Shown piece by piece: positions 39,732-48,225 of a DNA stretch of 64,000 nucleotides (its first letter is position 1; each line of letters begins with the position of its first letter). The position numbers and the translations under genes are program-made. Below the pieces are notes generated by a model. It did not search any database. It was not told where the DNA came from and saw nothing but the letters and a program-made list of their open reading frames with translations. The stretch comes from Streptomyces griseoruber (GTDB lineage Bacteria > Actinomycetota > Actinomycetes > Streptomycetales > Streptomycetaceae): assembly GCF_001514205.1 (NCBI RefSeq), contig NZ_KQ948763.1:809084-873083 (forward strand), read 5' to 3'.

Positions 39732-40634
39732 GTGACGTCGACGGCCGGTGGTGCCGGGCAGCTGCTGGCCATCAGTGATCTGCACATCGGCTATCCCGAG
39801 AACCGTGCCCTGGTCGAGCGGATGGCGCCGGACACGGACGAGGACTGGCTGCTGGTGGCCGGGGACGTCTCGGAGAACGTGGCCGACATCCGCTGGGCGC
39901 TGAAGACCCTCGCCGGCCGTTTCCGCAAGGTGGTCTGGGTGCCCGGCAACCACGAGCTGTGGACCCACCCCTCCGACCCCGTCACCCTGCGCGGCGTCGC
40001 CCGGTACGAGCATCTGGTCGGCCTGTGCCGGGACTTGGGCGTGGTGACGCCCGAGGACCCCTACCCGGTGTGGGAGGGCCCGGGCGGCCCGGTGGCCGTG
40101 GCGCCGCTGTTCCTGTTGTACGACTACTCGTTCCTGCCGGCCGGCTGCACGACCAAGGCCGAGGGGCTCGCGTACGCGCAGGGGACCGGCATCGTCTGCA
40201 ACGACGAGTATCTGCTGCACCCCGACCCCTACCCGACCCGCGAGGCCTGGTGCCGGGCCCGGGTCGCCGAGACCGAACGCAGACTCGCCGAACTGCCCGA
40301 CGATCTCCCGGTCGTTCCCGTCAACCACTATCCGCTGCACCGCCACCCGATGGACGTGCTGTGGCATCCGGAGTTCGCCATGTGGTGCGGCACCGGGCTG
40401 ACCGCCGACTGGCACCGCCGCTTCCGCGTGGCGACCATGGTCTACGGCCATCTCCACATCCCGCGCACCACCTGGCACGAGGGCGTCCGTTTCGAGGAGG
40501 TCTCGGTGGGCTATCCGCGCGAGTGGCGCCAGCGTGTGCAGCCGCCGGGCCGGCTGCGCCGCATCCTGCCCGCACCCGCCGAGGACACGACCCTGACGCG
40601 GCGGCAGACGCCGGCGGAGAGCGAGGACCGGTGA
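39732..40634 (+). CDS. Cytosolic calcineurin-like metallophosphoesterase
   Basis: A 300-residue phosphoesterase with the full set of metal-binding motifs: SDLHIGY (15-21), LVAGDVSEN, WVPGNHELW, PVNHYPLH and VYGHLHIPRT. There is no signal peptide. The GTG start follows AAGGA by 6 nt. It overlaps the following phosphopantetheinyl transferase gene by GTGA. This pairing suggests a role linked to carrier-protein metabolism, for example phosphopantetheine or CoA turnover, which remains inference. Confidence 0.9.
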   Translation: MTSTAGGAGQLLAISDLHIGYPENRALVERMAPDTDEDWLLVAGDVSENVADIRWALKTLAGRFRKVVWVPGNHELWTHPSDPVTLRGVARYEHLVGLCRDLGVVTPEDPYPVWEGPGGPVAVAPLFLLYDYSFLPAGCTTKAEGLAYAQGTGIVCNDEYLLHPDPYPTREAWCRARVAETERRLAELPDDLPVVPVNHYPLHRHPMDVLWHPEFAMWCGTGLTADWHRRFRVATMVYGHLHIPRTTWHEGVRFEEVSVGYPREWRQRVQPPGRLRRILPAPAEDTTLTRRQTPAESEDR

Positions 40635-41320
40635 TCGAGGAACTGCTGCCGGAGTCCGTGGTGGCCGTCGAGGCCTTCGGGGAGGAGGGCGTCCGGGAGT
40701 TCGGGGACGCGCCGCTCTACCCCGAGGAGGAGGCCCTGGTGGCGCGCGCGGTGCCCAAGCGGCGCCGGGAGTTCACCGTCGTACGCTCCTGCGCCCGGCG
40801 CGCGATGGAGAAGCTCGGGGTGCCGCCGCAGCCGGTGCTGCCCGGCGAGCGCGGCGCGCCGCAGTGGCCGGACGGCCTGACCGGCAGCATGACCCACTGC
40901 GAGGGCTACTGTGCCGCCGCCCTCGTCCGCGCCGCCGACCTGGCGGCCCTCGGCATGGACGCCGAGCCCCACGAGGCGCTCCCGGAGGGGGTGCTGAAGG
41001 CCGTCGCCCTGCCCGCCGAGCAGGAGCGGCTCGCACGGCTGAGCGCCCGGCGGCCCGAGGTGCACTGGGACCGGCTGCTGTTCAGCGCCAAGGAATCCGT
41101 CTACAAGGCGTGGTTCCCCCTCACCCGTAAGTGGCTGGACTTCAGTGAGGCCGACATCGACGTCTCGGCCGGGACGGACGGGGAGGGGCGCGGCACCTTC
41201 CGCGCCCGGCTCCTCGTGCCCGGACCGGTGCTCGGCGGCCACCGGCTCGGGCACTTCGACGGCTCCTGGACGGTCCGCCGCGGCCTGGTGGCCACGACGG
41301 TCACCGTCCACCACCGCTGA
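40631..41320 (+). CDS. Sfp/EntD-type 4'-phosphopantetheinyl transferase
   Basis: Transfers phosphopantetheine from CoA to carrier proteins of polyketide, peptide or fatty-acid synthases. The 229-residue protein has GSMTHCEGYCAAA, the Mg-binding GMDAEP (about 110-115) and WDRLLFSAKESVYKAW (about 149-164), the W-x3-KEx-K core. The GTG at 40631 overlaps the phosphoesterase stop. A discrete transferase outside any synthase cluster usually serves several pathways; in the corresponding S. coelicolor region one such enzyme is known. Confidence 0.94.
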   Translation: MIEELLPESVVAVEAFGEEGVREFGDAPLYPEEEALVARAVPKRRREFTVVRSCARRAMEKLGVPPQPVLPGERGAPQWPDGLTGSMTHCEGYCAAALVRAADLAALGMDAEPHEALPEGVLKAVALPAEQERLARLSARRPEVHWDRLLFSAKESVYKAWFPLTRKWLDFSEADIDVSAGTDGEGRGTFRARLLVPGPVLGGHRLGHFDGSWTVRRGLVATTVTVHHR

Positions 41321-41356
41321 CCCGGCCGCGGCCCGGAGCCCGGAGCCGGAGCCCCG

Positions 41357-41575
41357 TCACGGGGCGGGGCACCAGCTCTGCAGCAGTCTGAAGAACTCCT
41401 CCTCGTTGCCCGCGAGTCCCGCCTCCGCCAGTGCCCGTTCCGCCTCCGCCAGCACGGCGGGCGGGACCACCCGGGGTACATCCCCGCCGAAGGCGGCCCG
41501 GACGGTGTGCAGCAGCCGCAGATAGGCCTGGACGGCGGTGCGCTCGCGGTCGGTCAGTACGGCAGTGGGCATCAT
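41357..41575 (-). CDS. Small conserved-looking helical protein, unknown function
   Basis: A 72-residue protein beginning MMPTAVLTDRERTAVQAYL and ending EEEFFRLLQSWCPAP. It looks largely alpha-helical, with no recognisable motif or membrane segment. Codon bias supports a real gene. The ATG at 41575 or the next codon is the start; longer versions run into low-complexity sequence. It is convergent with the phosphopantetheinyl transferase and divergent from the alpha/beta hydrolase. I do not recognise a family. Confidence 0.6.
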   Translation of the reverse strand: MMPTAVLTDRERTAVQAYLRLLHTVRAAFGGDVPRVVPPAVLAEAERALAEAGLAGNEEEFFRLLQSWCPAP

Positions 41576-41793
41576 CGGTCGGCTCTCCCCGTCTCGGCGT
41601 CGTCTCCACGCCGCCGGGGCGGCGCGGACGCCGCCCTGCGACGGCGCACCCCCCAGCTTGCCGCCCACCACTGACAATCCGGTCGCACCGCCCCCGGTTC
41701 GCCCGCTTAGCGGAGGTGAAACCTCTCCGAAATCCCCGGGTGGAAACGCTCCCTACGCTGGGAGGAAGCGGTGTCGACCAGGGAGGAGGACGG

Positions 41794-42822
41794 GTGTTCG
41801 ACGTCTCGATGCGGCGTCCGCTGGGCGCCGTCGGACCGCGCGCCGCGGGCGGCCGGGAGCCGGCCCTCGAGTACCGGGTCGTGCACGGTCACCGGCGTGC
41901 CTTCCGCCGGGCCGGACAGGGCCCCGCGCTGGTTCTCGTCCACGGCATCGGGGACTCCTCGGCGACCTGGGCCGAGCTGATCCCCGGCCTCGCCCGCACC
42001 CACACCGTCGTCGCGCCCGACCTCCTCGGCCACGGCGCCTCCGACCGGCCGCGTGCCGACTACTCGGTCGCCGCGTACGCCAACGGACTGCGCGACCTGC
42101 TGACCACGCTCGGCATCGAGTCGGCGACCCTCGTGGGGCACTCCCTCGGCGGGGGAGTGGCGATGCAGTTCGCCTACCAGTTCCCCGAGCGCACCGAACG
42201 GCTCGTCCTCGTCAGTGCCGGAGGAGTGGGCCGCGAGGTCACCCCCGCCCTGCGGCTGGTCTCCCTGCCCGGCGCCCATCTCGCCCTCTCCGCACTACGG
42301 TTGCCCGGCATGCGTACCCAAGTCGGCCTGGCAATTGGGCTGATGAAGCTTCTGGACACCGATCTCGGCCAGGACGCACCCGACTTGCTCCACCTCGTCG
42401 ACGCCCTGCCGGACGCCACCTCCCGTGACGTCTTCGTCCGCACCCTGCGTGCCGTCGTCGACTGGCGCGGGCAGGTGGTGACCATGCTCGACCGCTGCTA
42501 TCTGACCGCCGGGATGCCCACCATGCTGCTGTGGGGCGACCGGGACAGCGTGGTGCCGGTCCGGCACGCCCACCGCGCCCACGAGGCGATGCCGGGCAGC
42601 CGGCTGGAGATCTTCGAGGGCGCCGGGCACTTCCCGTTCCACACCGACCCGGCCCGGTTCCTCGCCCTGGTCGAGGAGTTCACCCGTACCACCGCCCCGG
42701 CCGACTGGAGCCGCGACCACTGGCGCCGGCTCCTGCGTGAGGGCCGCCCGCGGGCGCACCCCGACCTGCCCGAGGCGGCTGTGCGGGAGCTGCGGGAGGC
42801 GAGCCGCCGCAGCGCGACCTGA
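41794..42822 (+). CDS. Alpha/beta-hydrolase
   Basis: A 342-residue alpha/beta-hydrolase with oxyanion-region VHGIGDSSATW, DLLGHGASDRP, the nucleophile elbow VGHSLGGG with Ser117, an acidic residue in LWGDRDSVVP and His in EGAGHFPFH. The GTG start follows GGAGGAGGA. The cap region (about 150-230) is helical and could bind a hydrophobic acid or ester. No operon partner. Substrate not assignable. Confidence 0.88.
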   Translation: MFDVSMRRPLGAVGPRAAGGREPALEYRVVHGHRRAFRRAGQGPALVLVHGIGDSSATWAELIPGLARTHTVVAPDLLGHGASDRPRADYSVAAYANGLRDLLTTLGIESATLVGHSLGGGVAMQFAYQFPERTERLVLVSAGGVGREVTPALRLVSLPGAHLALSALRLPGMRTQVGLAIGLMKLLDTDLGQDAPDLLHLVDALPDATSRDVFVRTLRAVVDWRGQVVTMLDRCYLTAGMPTMLLWGDRDSVVPVRHAHRAHEAMPGSRLEIFEGAGHFPFHTDPARFLALVEEFTRTTAPADWSRDHWRRLLREGRPRAHPDLPEAAVRELREASRRSAT

Positions 42823-42838
42823 TGGCCGTACGCAGAGG

Positions 42839-43384
42839 TCAGTTCTTCGGTCCCAGATAGCCGAGCGACGCCTCGATGCGGCCCGCCAGATCATCACGGC
42901 CGCGGCCGCGCGGGGACGAACCGGCGAGCCACGCGCGGCACTTGCTGGCGAGGAGCAGGCCGAAGCTCTCGGCCTCCTTCTCGTCGGAGAGGTCGAAGCG
43001 GGTGCGCGCGGCGACCCTGCGGACCGTCGCCTGGAGGTCGGCCCCGTCGGTGAGTAAACGCGCCGCGACCGAGGCGCCCTCGACGTGAAGGCCGCAGTGG
43101 CCCGCGTTCATGTGCCACAGTTCGTGCCCGAGGATCACCAACTGGTGGTCGGGCGCGGTGCGTTCCTCGATGACGACGAGGTCCTGGTCGGCCATGTCGA
43201 GCCACAGCCCGCTCGCGGTGTCGGTCGGGAAGGCCGCCGTGCGGAAGTGGACGGGCCGGCCGCGGCGTCTGCTCATCCCGTCGCAGAGCGCGGTGTACAG
43301 GTCGGCCGGCGCGGCGGGCGCCGGCAGGGTCAGTTCGGAGACGAGTCCGCCGCACAGACGGCGCATTTCCCTGGCGATGCCCAC
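42839..43384 (-). CDS. ImmA/IrrE-family metallopeptidase (toxin-like partner of XRE regulator)
   Basis: A 181-residue zinc peptidase of the ImmA/IrrE type with the motif HELWH (87-91) and a further acidic region EKEAESFGLLLA supplying the third ligand. The GTG at 43384 has GGGAG 5 nt before it. It follows the XRE regulator by 14 nt. In such pairs the peptidase usually cleaves its partner regulator, as in ImmA/ImmR of an integrative element. The gene contains a TTA codon at 43055-43057, so translation should need the bldA tRNA and be tied to development. Confidence 0.85.
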   Translation of the reverse strand: MGIAREMRRLCGGLVSELTLPAPAAPADLYTALCDGMSRRRGRPVHFRTAAFPTDTASGLWLDMADQDLVVIEERTAPDHQLVILGHELWHMNAGHCGLHVEGASVAARLLTDGADLQATVRRVAARTRFDLSDEKEAESFGLLLASKCRAWLAGSSPRGRGRDDLAGRIEASLGYLGPKN

Positions 43385-43398
43385 TGTTCTCCCCCGGA

Positions 43399-44049
43399 TC
43401 ACGACTCGGGCCGCTTCACGCTCTCCAGGAGCATGTCCAGCCACTCCGCGACCTTGTCCCGGTGCTGGTCGGTGGGCAGCTGGGCCGCCCGCCAGGCGAT
43501 CCCGCGCACGCCGTGGTCCTGGAGCAGCCGCTCCAGCGGGTCCTCGGCGGCCGCGGCCGCCTCCCGTGCGGCGAGCTTCTGCAGCAGTTCCTGCTCGGTG
43601 TGCTGGAGGGCGCCCGCGAGGGCCTCGGGGTCCTCCGCGGTCAGGAAGCCGGCGTGCACCCGGAAGAACCGCTGGATCGCGTCACAGTGCTCCATCGTGG
43701 GACGGCGGTCACCGTTGATGAGGGCGCCCGCCTGCTGCCGGGACATGCCGGCTCCGTCGGCGATCTCCTGCTGGGTGTACTTGCGGCCGTTGGGCTTGAG
43801 CCGGGTGCGGCGCAGCAGGTCCAGGCGCTGCAGGAAACGGGCCTGGACATCGGGCTCGCCCGCCGGGCGGCCGCTCAGCAGGGCCTTGACGACGGACTCG
43901 GGGACCCCGGAGGCGACGGACAGCCGTCCGGTGTCGAAGACCTCCGCGTGCGGCACACCGAGCCGGTCGGCAGTTACGGCGACACGGGCGACGACGGCCG
44001 ACAGCGGCACCGTCGCCGTGGCGCCCGGAACCTCGAAGCCATCCGACAC
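43399..44049 (-). CDS. XRE-family helix-turn-helix regulator
   Basis: A 216-residue regulator. The helix-turn-helix (about 90-145) reads YTQQEIADGAGMSRQQAGALINGDRRPTM followed by FFRVHAGFL, the pattern of Streptomyces XRE proteins paired with ImmA-like peptidases. A second weaker helix-turn-helix-like stretch near residues 25-65 (RLSVASGVPESVVKALLSG) is visible. The GTG at 44049 has AGGAG 8 nt upstream; an upstream GTG at 44073 is an alternative. It likely represses its own operon and is inactivated by the peptidase. Confidence 0.85.
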   Translation of the reverse strand: MSDGFEVPGATATVPLSAVVARVAVTADRLGVPHAEVFDTGRLSVASGVPESVVKALLSGRPAGEPDVQARFLQRLDLLRRTRLKPNGRKYTQQEIADGAGMSRQQAGALINGDRRPTMEHCDAIQRFFRVHAGFLTAEDPEALAGALQHTEQELLQKLAAREAAAAAEDPLERLLQDHGVRGIAWRAAQLPTDQHRDKVAEWLDMLLESVKRPES

Positions 44050-44291
44050 CGACAGGTCTCCTACGTCTCTCACGTCGCTTTCACCGGCACAGGCCCACCG
44101 CACAGGCGATCGCCGTGAACTGCGTGGAGACTAGCCGGTCTTTCGAACTCACATCCAGGTCTCGCCACAACTGTGGCCAATTTCAGCCGTCAATGAGCAT
44201 GGAATGCCACGATAGTTGACACGTCACGTACCCGGGCAGCAGGATCGGGGCGCCGCGTGAAGGCGGCACCGGCAAGAGGGGTGACCTCCCG

Positions 44292-44966
44292 ATGGCGTTT
44301 CAGGCAGGAGGGCAGCGGTCCGCACCGCGGCCCGTCCCCGAGAGTCCCGAGGCCCAGGCGTATCTCCAGGACTACGCCGTCTACTTGGAAGCCGTCCCCT
44401 TCCCGTCCGTCGTCCTCGACCACCGGTGGGACGTGGTCCTGGCCAACACCGCTTTCGAGACACTTTTCCGTGAGGTCGGCCCGCATCCGACGGCCCAGCC
44501 GGGCGACAACTTCCTCCGGTTCGTCCTCTTCCACCCCGACGCGGCCTCGGTCCTCGGCGACCACGAGGCCAGCTGGTGTCTGCCGATGCTGGCCTGCTTC
44601 GCGGCGGCCGTGGAGCGGCACGGGCACGACGCCGGGCTCCAGGCGATCCGCCGGGAGATCGCCCAGGACCCGATCATGGAGGCCGCCTACCGCCAGGGTC
44701 TGCCGCACTGGATCCGCGCGGTCGGCGAGGTCGCCGTGGAGCACGACGGGGCGGTCCGCCCGCTGCACCACCCCGACCCGCGCCGGGGCGCCACCCGGTG
44801 CCGTATCGTCGGCGAGACCCCGCGGGCCCTGCGGGACATGGGATACACACGGTTGACGATGGTGTTCCAGGAGCCCCGCCCGGCGCCCGCGCCCCGCAGA
44901 GCCCGCCGTACCGCCACCCGGCGCAGTGCGAGCCACCTCAGCGTGGTCCCCGCCCCCCGGGCCTGA
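44292..44966 (+). CDS. Stand-alone MmyB-like ligand-binding domain protein
   Basis: A 224-residue protein that matches the C-terminal ligand-binding domain of the large actinobacterial MmyB-type XRE regulators (YAVYLEAVPFPSVVLDHRWDVVLAN, TAFETLFREVG, LPHWIRAVGEVAV). This PAS-like domain binds fatty acids in relatives. The usual N-terminal helix-turn-helix is absent, so it is either a sensor that acts through a partner or a truncated regulator. The Arg-rich tail (about 195-224) could contact nucleic acid. TTGACA at 44215-44220 may belong to its promoter. Confidence 0.75.
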   Translation: MAFQAGGQRSAPRPVPESPEAQAYLQDYAVYLEAVPFPSVVLDHRWDVVLANTAFETLFREVGPHPTAQPGDNFLRFVLFHPDAASVLGDHEASWCLPMLACFAAAVERHGHDAGLQAIRREIAQDPIMEAAYRQGLPHWIRAVGEVAVEHDGAVRPLHHPDPRRGATRCRIVGETPRALRDMGYTRLTMVFQEPRPAPAPRRARRTATRRSASHLSVVPAPRA

Positions 44967-45031
44967 CCGGGCACCGTCGGCGTTCAGGTCGCCGACGGCG
45001 CCCGGTTCGGCGAGGCGTGCGGCCGGGCCGC

Positions 45032-45343
45032 TCACGGCCCCTCGTCACCAGGACCAGCGGCACGCTCCCGCACGGCACCAGCGGCCTCGTCGATGTCGTG
45101 GGTGACGAACACGGCGGTCATGCCGCGCTCCCGCCACAGACCCCGGACGAGGTCCTCCAGATCGGCGCGGGTCTGGGCGTCCACCGCCGCGAACGGCTCG
45201 TCCATCAGCAGCACCCGGGGCTCGTAGGCGAGCGCCCGGGCGATCGCGACCCGCTGCTGCATCCCACCGGACAGCTGCCACGGGTACGCCCCCGCGGCGT
45301 CCGCGAGCCCGACCGAACCCAGTGCGTCGGCCACCAGCCCGGG
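45032..45343 (-). pseudogene. 5'-truncated ABC ATPase (SsuB/TauB type)
   Basis: The reading frame starts abruptly in the middle of an ATPase. It keeps the signature [15 protein letters not shown], Walker [13 protein letters not shown] and the His-loop VTHDIDEA, but lacks the Walker A half. After DEA the family continuation seems to lie in another frame, so a small indel is also likely. It matches nitrate/sulfonate/taurine importer ATPases. The break falls next to the stop of the reductase gene at 45344, marking a deletion or rearrangement junction. No cognate permease or binding protein is near. Confidence 0.85.
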
Positions 45344-46282
45344 TCAGAGATCGAGGACGAGTTTCCGGCCCCTGCACCGGGACACGCAGATCATCATCGT
45401 CTCGCCGGCCGCCCGTTCCTCGGCGCTCAGCACGGAGTCCCGGTGCTCCGGCGTGCCGTCGAGCACGTCTGTCTCGCAGGTGCCGCAGGTGCCCTCGGAG
45501 CAGGAGTACAGCACCTCGATGCCGGCGGCGCGCACGGTGTCGAGGACGGAGACGCCGGGCGCGACGGTCAGTGTCCGGCCGCTCTGTGCCAGCTCCACCT
45601 CGAACTCGGCGTCCTCGTCCGTCTGTTGCTGCCTGGGCTGGAACCGCTCGATGTGCAGGGCCCCGGCCGGGCAGCGCTCCTCCACCGCGTCGAGGAGCGG
45701 CCCGGGACCGCAGCAGTAGACCAGTGTTCCCCCGGGCAGCGCGTCGAGCACCGGGCCGAGGTCGAGCAGCCCGGTCTCGTCCTGCGGGGCGACGGTCACC
45801 CGGTCGCCGTACCGGGCCAGCTCCTCGGTGAACGCCATGGAGTCGCGGCTGCGGCCGCCGTAGAGCAGGGTCCACTCGGCGCCGGCGGCCTCGGCCGCCG
45901 CCAGCATCGGCAGGAGCGGGGTGATGCCGATGCCGCCCGCGACGAAGCGGTAGCGCGGAGCGGGATGCAGGGCGAAGTGGTTGCGAGGGCCGCGCACTCG
46001 GACCTTTGCGCCCTGCCTCAACTGCTCGTGCACATAGGCCGATCCGCCGCGCCCGTCGGGTTCGCGCAGTACGCCGATCCGCCAGGCGGAACGGTCCGAG
46101 GGGTCGCCGCACAGCGAGTACTGACGTTCCAGATCCGGCCCGAGGAGGACATCGACATGAGCGCCCGGCTCCCAGGCCGGGAGCGGCTCGCCCAGCGGGT
46201 GGCGCAGGGTGAGGGCGAGCACGCCGTCGGCGGCCGGCTCCCGTCGCTCGACGACGAGTTCGGCCTCGTACACGTCACTCAT
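45344..46282 (-). CDS. VanB-type ferredoxin reductase of a Rieske oxygenase system
   Basis: A 312-residue phthalate-dioxygenase-reductase family protein: flavin-binding region (RQYSLCG), NAD-binding region (VAGGIGITPLLPML) and a C-terminal plant-type 2Fe-2S domain with C261, C266, C269 and C299. It passes electrons from NAD(P)H to the oxygenase two genes upstream. The ATG at 46282 overlaps the stop of the small CxC protein (ATGA). It abuts a truncated ABC ATPase on its 3' side. Confidence 0.92.
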   Translation of the reverse strand: MSDVYEAELVVERREPAADGVLALTLRHPLGEPLPAWEPGAHVDVLLGPDLERQYSLCGDPSDRSAWRIGVLREPDGRGGSAYVHEQLRQGAKVRVRGPRNHFALHPAPRYRFVAGGIGITPLLPMLAAAEAAGAEWTLLYGGRSRDSMAFTEELARYGDRVTVAPQDETGLLDLGPVLDALPGGTLVYCCGPGPLLDAVEERCPAGALHIERFQPRQQQTDEDAEFEVELAQSGRTLTVAPGVSVLDTVRAAGIEVLYSCSEGTCGTCETDVLDGTPEHRDSVLSAEERAAGETMMICVSRCRGRKLVLDL

Positions 46283-46452
46283 GAAGCGCTTCCTCGCGGC
46301 TCGTGTCCTTCGGGGTGGCCGAGCATCCACTCCCACATCTCGACCGGGTCCTGGGCGGAGTGCTCGGCGCCGCAGTGACAGGTGCCGTGCAGCACATCGG
46401 TGCCCGGAAGCCAGTCGATGCGGTAGATCTCGCCGGTGGGGCTGTTGCTCAC
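46279..46452 (-). CDS. 57-residue CxC protein between oxygenase and reductase genes
   Basis: Starts at the GTG overlapping the oxygenase stop (GTGA) and ends overlapping the reductase start (ATGA), so it is coupled on both sides. The sequence has DVLHGTCHCGAEH (about 19-31) with Cys25, His26, Cys27 and His31, then DPVEMWEWMLGHPEGHEP with two further histidines. The pattern suggests a metal-binding or iron-sulphur-related accessory, perhaps helping assemble or stabilise the oxygenase. I do not recognise a named family. Confidence 0.8.
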   Translation of the reverse strand: MSNSPTGEIYRIDWLPGTDVLHGTCHCGAEHSAQDPVEMWEWMLGHPEGHEPRGSAS

Positions 46453-47522
46453 AGGACCCTCTCCACCGGCTTGTCGCCCTCCTCGACCAGCCGGGCGAGG
46501 ATCCGGCGGGCCGCCAGACCGCCGGTGTCGATGTTGATGCTCAGCTCCTGGTAGCCGGCCCGCTCCGAACCCAGCGTCCGCTGGAGGAGGTTGAGCGCGT
46601 CGACGTCCTGCATGACCACGGTGTGGTTGTTGCTCCGCAGGAACTCGGTGACCTCGTCGTCGTCCGTCGCCCAGTCCCGCGAGACCATCCAGAAGTCGTA
46701 CACCTTGCCGTCGGTGGACGGGGTGATGGCGTACGTGATCTCGGTGTGGAAGCCGTTCGGATCGCTGCCGTCGGCCTCCGGCAGCACGCCCACCGGCGCG
46801 ATCCTGCTGTGCAGCAGGTACAGACAGGGGGCGTGGTACTCGATGTCCTGCCAGCGGGTGATCCGGCCCTCGATACCGGTCGAACGGGCGTAGAACGGCG
46901 GGCACTCGGCGTCGGCCATGTGCCGGCTGACCCGGACGACGCCCGCGCCCTCGTCGACCTCGGTGGTGATCGGCGTCTCGGCGACCTCGGGGGTGCCGAT
47001 GTAGCCGCCGTGCAGATACGTCTCGTGCGAGAGGTCGAGCAGGTTGTCGACGAGCAGCCCGTAGTCGGCGTCGATGGGCTCCATGCCGCGCACGGTGGTC
47101 CAGCCGGGGGAGTCGAGGTGCCGGGCGCGCGGGATCGTCAGCGGGTCGGCCAGCGCCGGGTCGCCTATCCACACCCACACCAGGGCGTCCTGCTCGACGA
47201 CCGGGTACGACGCGACGCGGGCCGTGCGCGGGATGCGTTTCTGGCCCGGCACGTACACACAGGTGCCGCTCGTGTCGTACGTGAAGCCGTGGTAGCCGCA
47301 CACCAGTCGGTCGCCGTCGAGCCGGCTGGGCTTCTCGTGCAGCGGGAAACGGCGGTGCACACAGCGGTCGGCCAGCGCGACCGGGGTCCCCTCCTCCTCC
47401 GTCCGGTAGAACACGAGGGGCTCGCCGAGGACGGTCCGGCCGAGCAGTTCCTCGCGCCCGACCTCGTGGCTGTAGGCGGCGACGTACCACTGGTTCCTGG
47501 CGAAGGCGGTCGTGTGCGGCAT
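46449..47522 (-). CDS. Rieske non-heme iron oxygenase, VanA-like
   Basis: A 357-residue ring-hydroxylating or O-demethylating oxygenase. The Rieske 2Fe-2S ligands are C54-x-H56 (CVHRRF) and C75-x2-H78 (CGYHGF). The catalytic iron site is suggested by D159, H166 and H171 in DNLLDLSHETYLH. The C-terminal half resembles vanillate demethylase oxygenase (VanA), and the VanB-type reductase follows in the operon. The substrate is probably a methoxy-aromatic or similar aromatic acid, but Rieske specificity cannot be read from sequence. Confidence 0.92.
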   Translation of the reverse strand: MPHTTAFARNQWYVAAYSHEVGREELLGRTVLGEPLVFYRTEEEGTPVALADRCVHRRFPLHEKPSRLDGDRLVCGYHGFTYDTSGTCVYVPGQKRIPRTARVASYPVVEQDALVWVWIGDPALADPLTIPRARHLDSPGWTTVRGMEPIDADYGLLVDNLLDLSHETYLHGGYIGTPEVAETPITTEVDEGAGVVRVSRHMADAECPPFYARSTGIEGRITRWQDIEYHAPCLYLLHSRIAPVGVLPEADGSDPNGFHTEITYAITPSTDGKVYDFWMVSRDWATDDDEVTEFLRSNNHTVVMQDVDALNLLQRTLGSERAGYQELSINIDTGGLAARRILARLVEEGDKPVERVL

Positions 47523-48225
47523 GGATGCGGCTCCCGTCGTTGGGTGGTGGCGCCATCGTCCGGAAGGGCGTCGCGGGGGCGCAATACCTCTTCCGTCTTA
47601 CGGAAGGGGCAGGGGAAATTGCCTGTTCAGGGCGCGTGATCGTCTGTGGGAGCGACATGAGGAGCGCGCTGAGCCGACGACCTTGCTGGGCGTTTCCGTC
47701 GATGATTGTGTCGAGCTTTACACTCCCGCTTTGCGAGACATAGCAGCTCTGAGCATTTTGTGTTGACTATTGCGCCGCAAGCTGGTGGTACACCGGCAGA
47801 AGTTGTGTCGCCGCAGATCAACCTTGATCGTTTCCGCGTTGACAGGCCATGGGGTCAGGAGCGGGGTGAGAGGGCGTGATGGCAGGCAGTGCGAGACCGA
47901 TTGCTGAGGCTGTGGCCTTGAGGGGCGCCCCCGAGCAGATTCTTGGTCTCATGGTTGTGCACGTGCGGTACCCGCACTGACCTGTGGAAACGGGGCTGCT
48001 GCCGTCGGCGGAGGACGCATCAGTCCGGGAATGGCCCGGATCTTGGACTCGGGCGCGCGCCTCAGACCATCCTGGGAGCCCAGGATGGACGGCAGGCTTT
48101 TCAACGCACCCTGCTGCCGAGTGGCGGGGGCTCGGTGGGCGGCGTAGCGCCGGGATGCTTGGTCCTGGGGTGGCCCGCCGGATGTTGGCGACCGGGGGTG
48201 TTGAAGGAGCGAATCTCGCTGTGGA
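47523..48225. other. Long intergenic region left of the tRNA fragment
   Basis: No convincing gene. 47,640-47,800 is AT-richer and should hold the oxygenase promoter. A perfect hairpin with stems 48067-48075 and 48080-48088 (CCATCCTGG) lies in it. The segment CTGACCTGYGGAAACG occurs here at about 47980 and again at 48294, just beyond the tRNA fragment. Confidence 0.5.
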
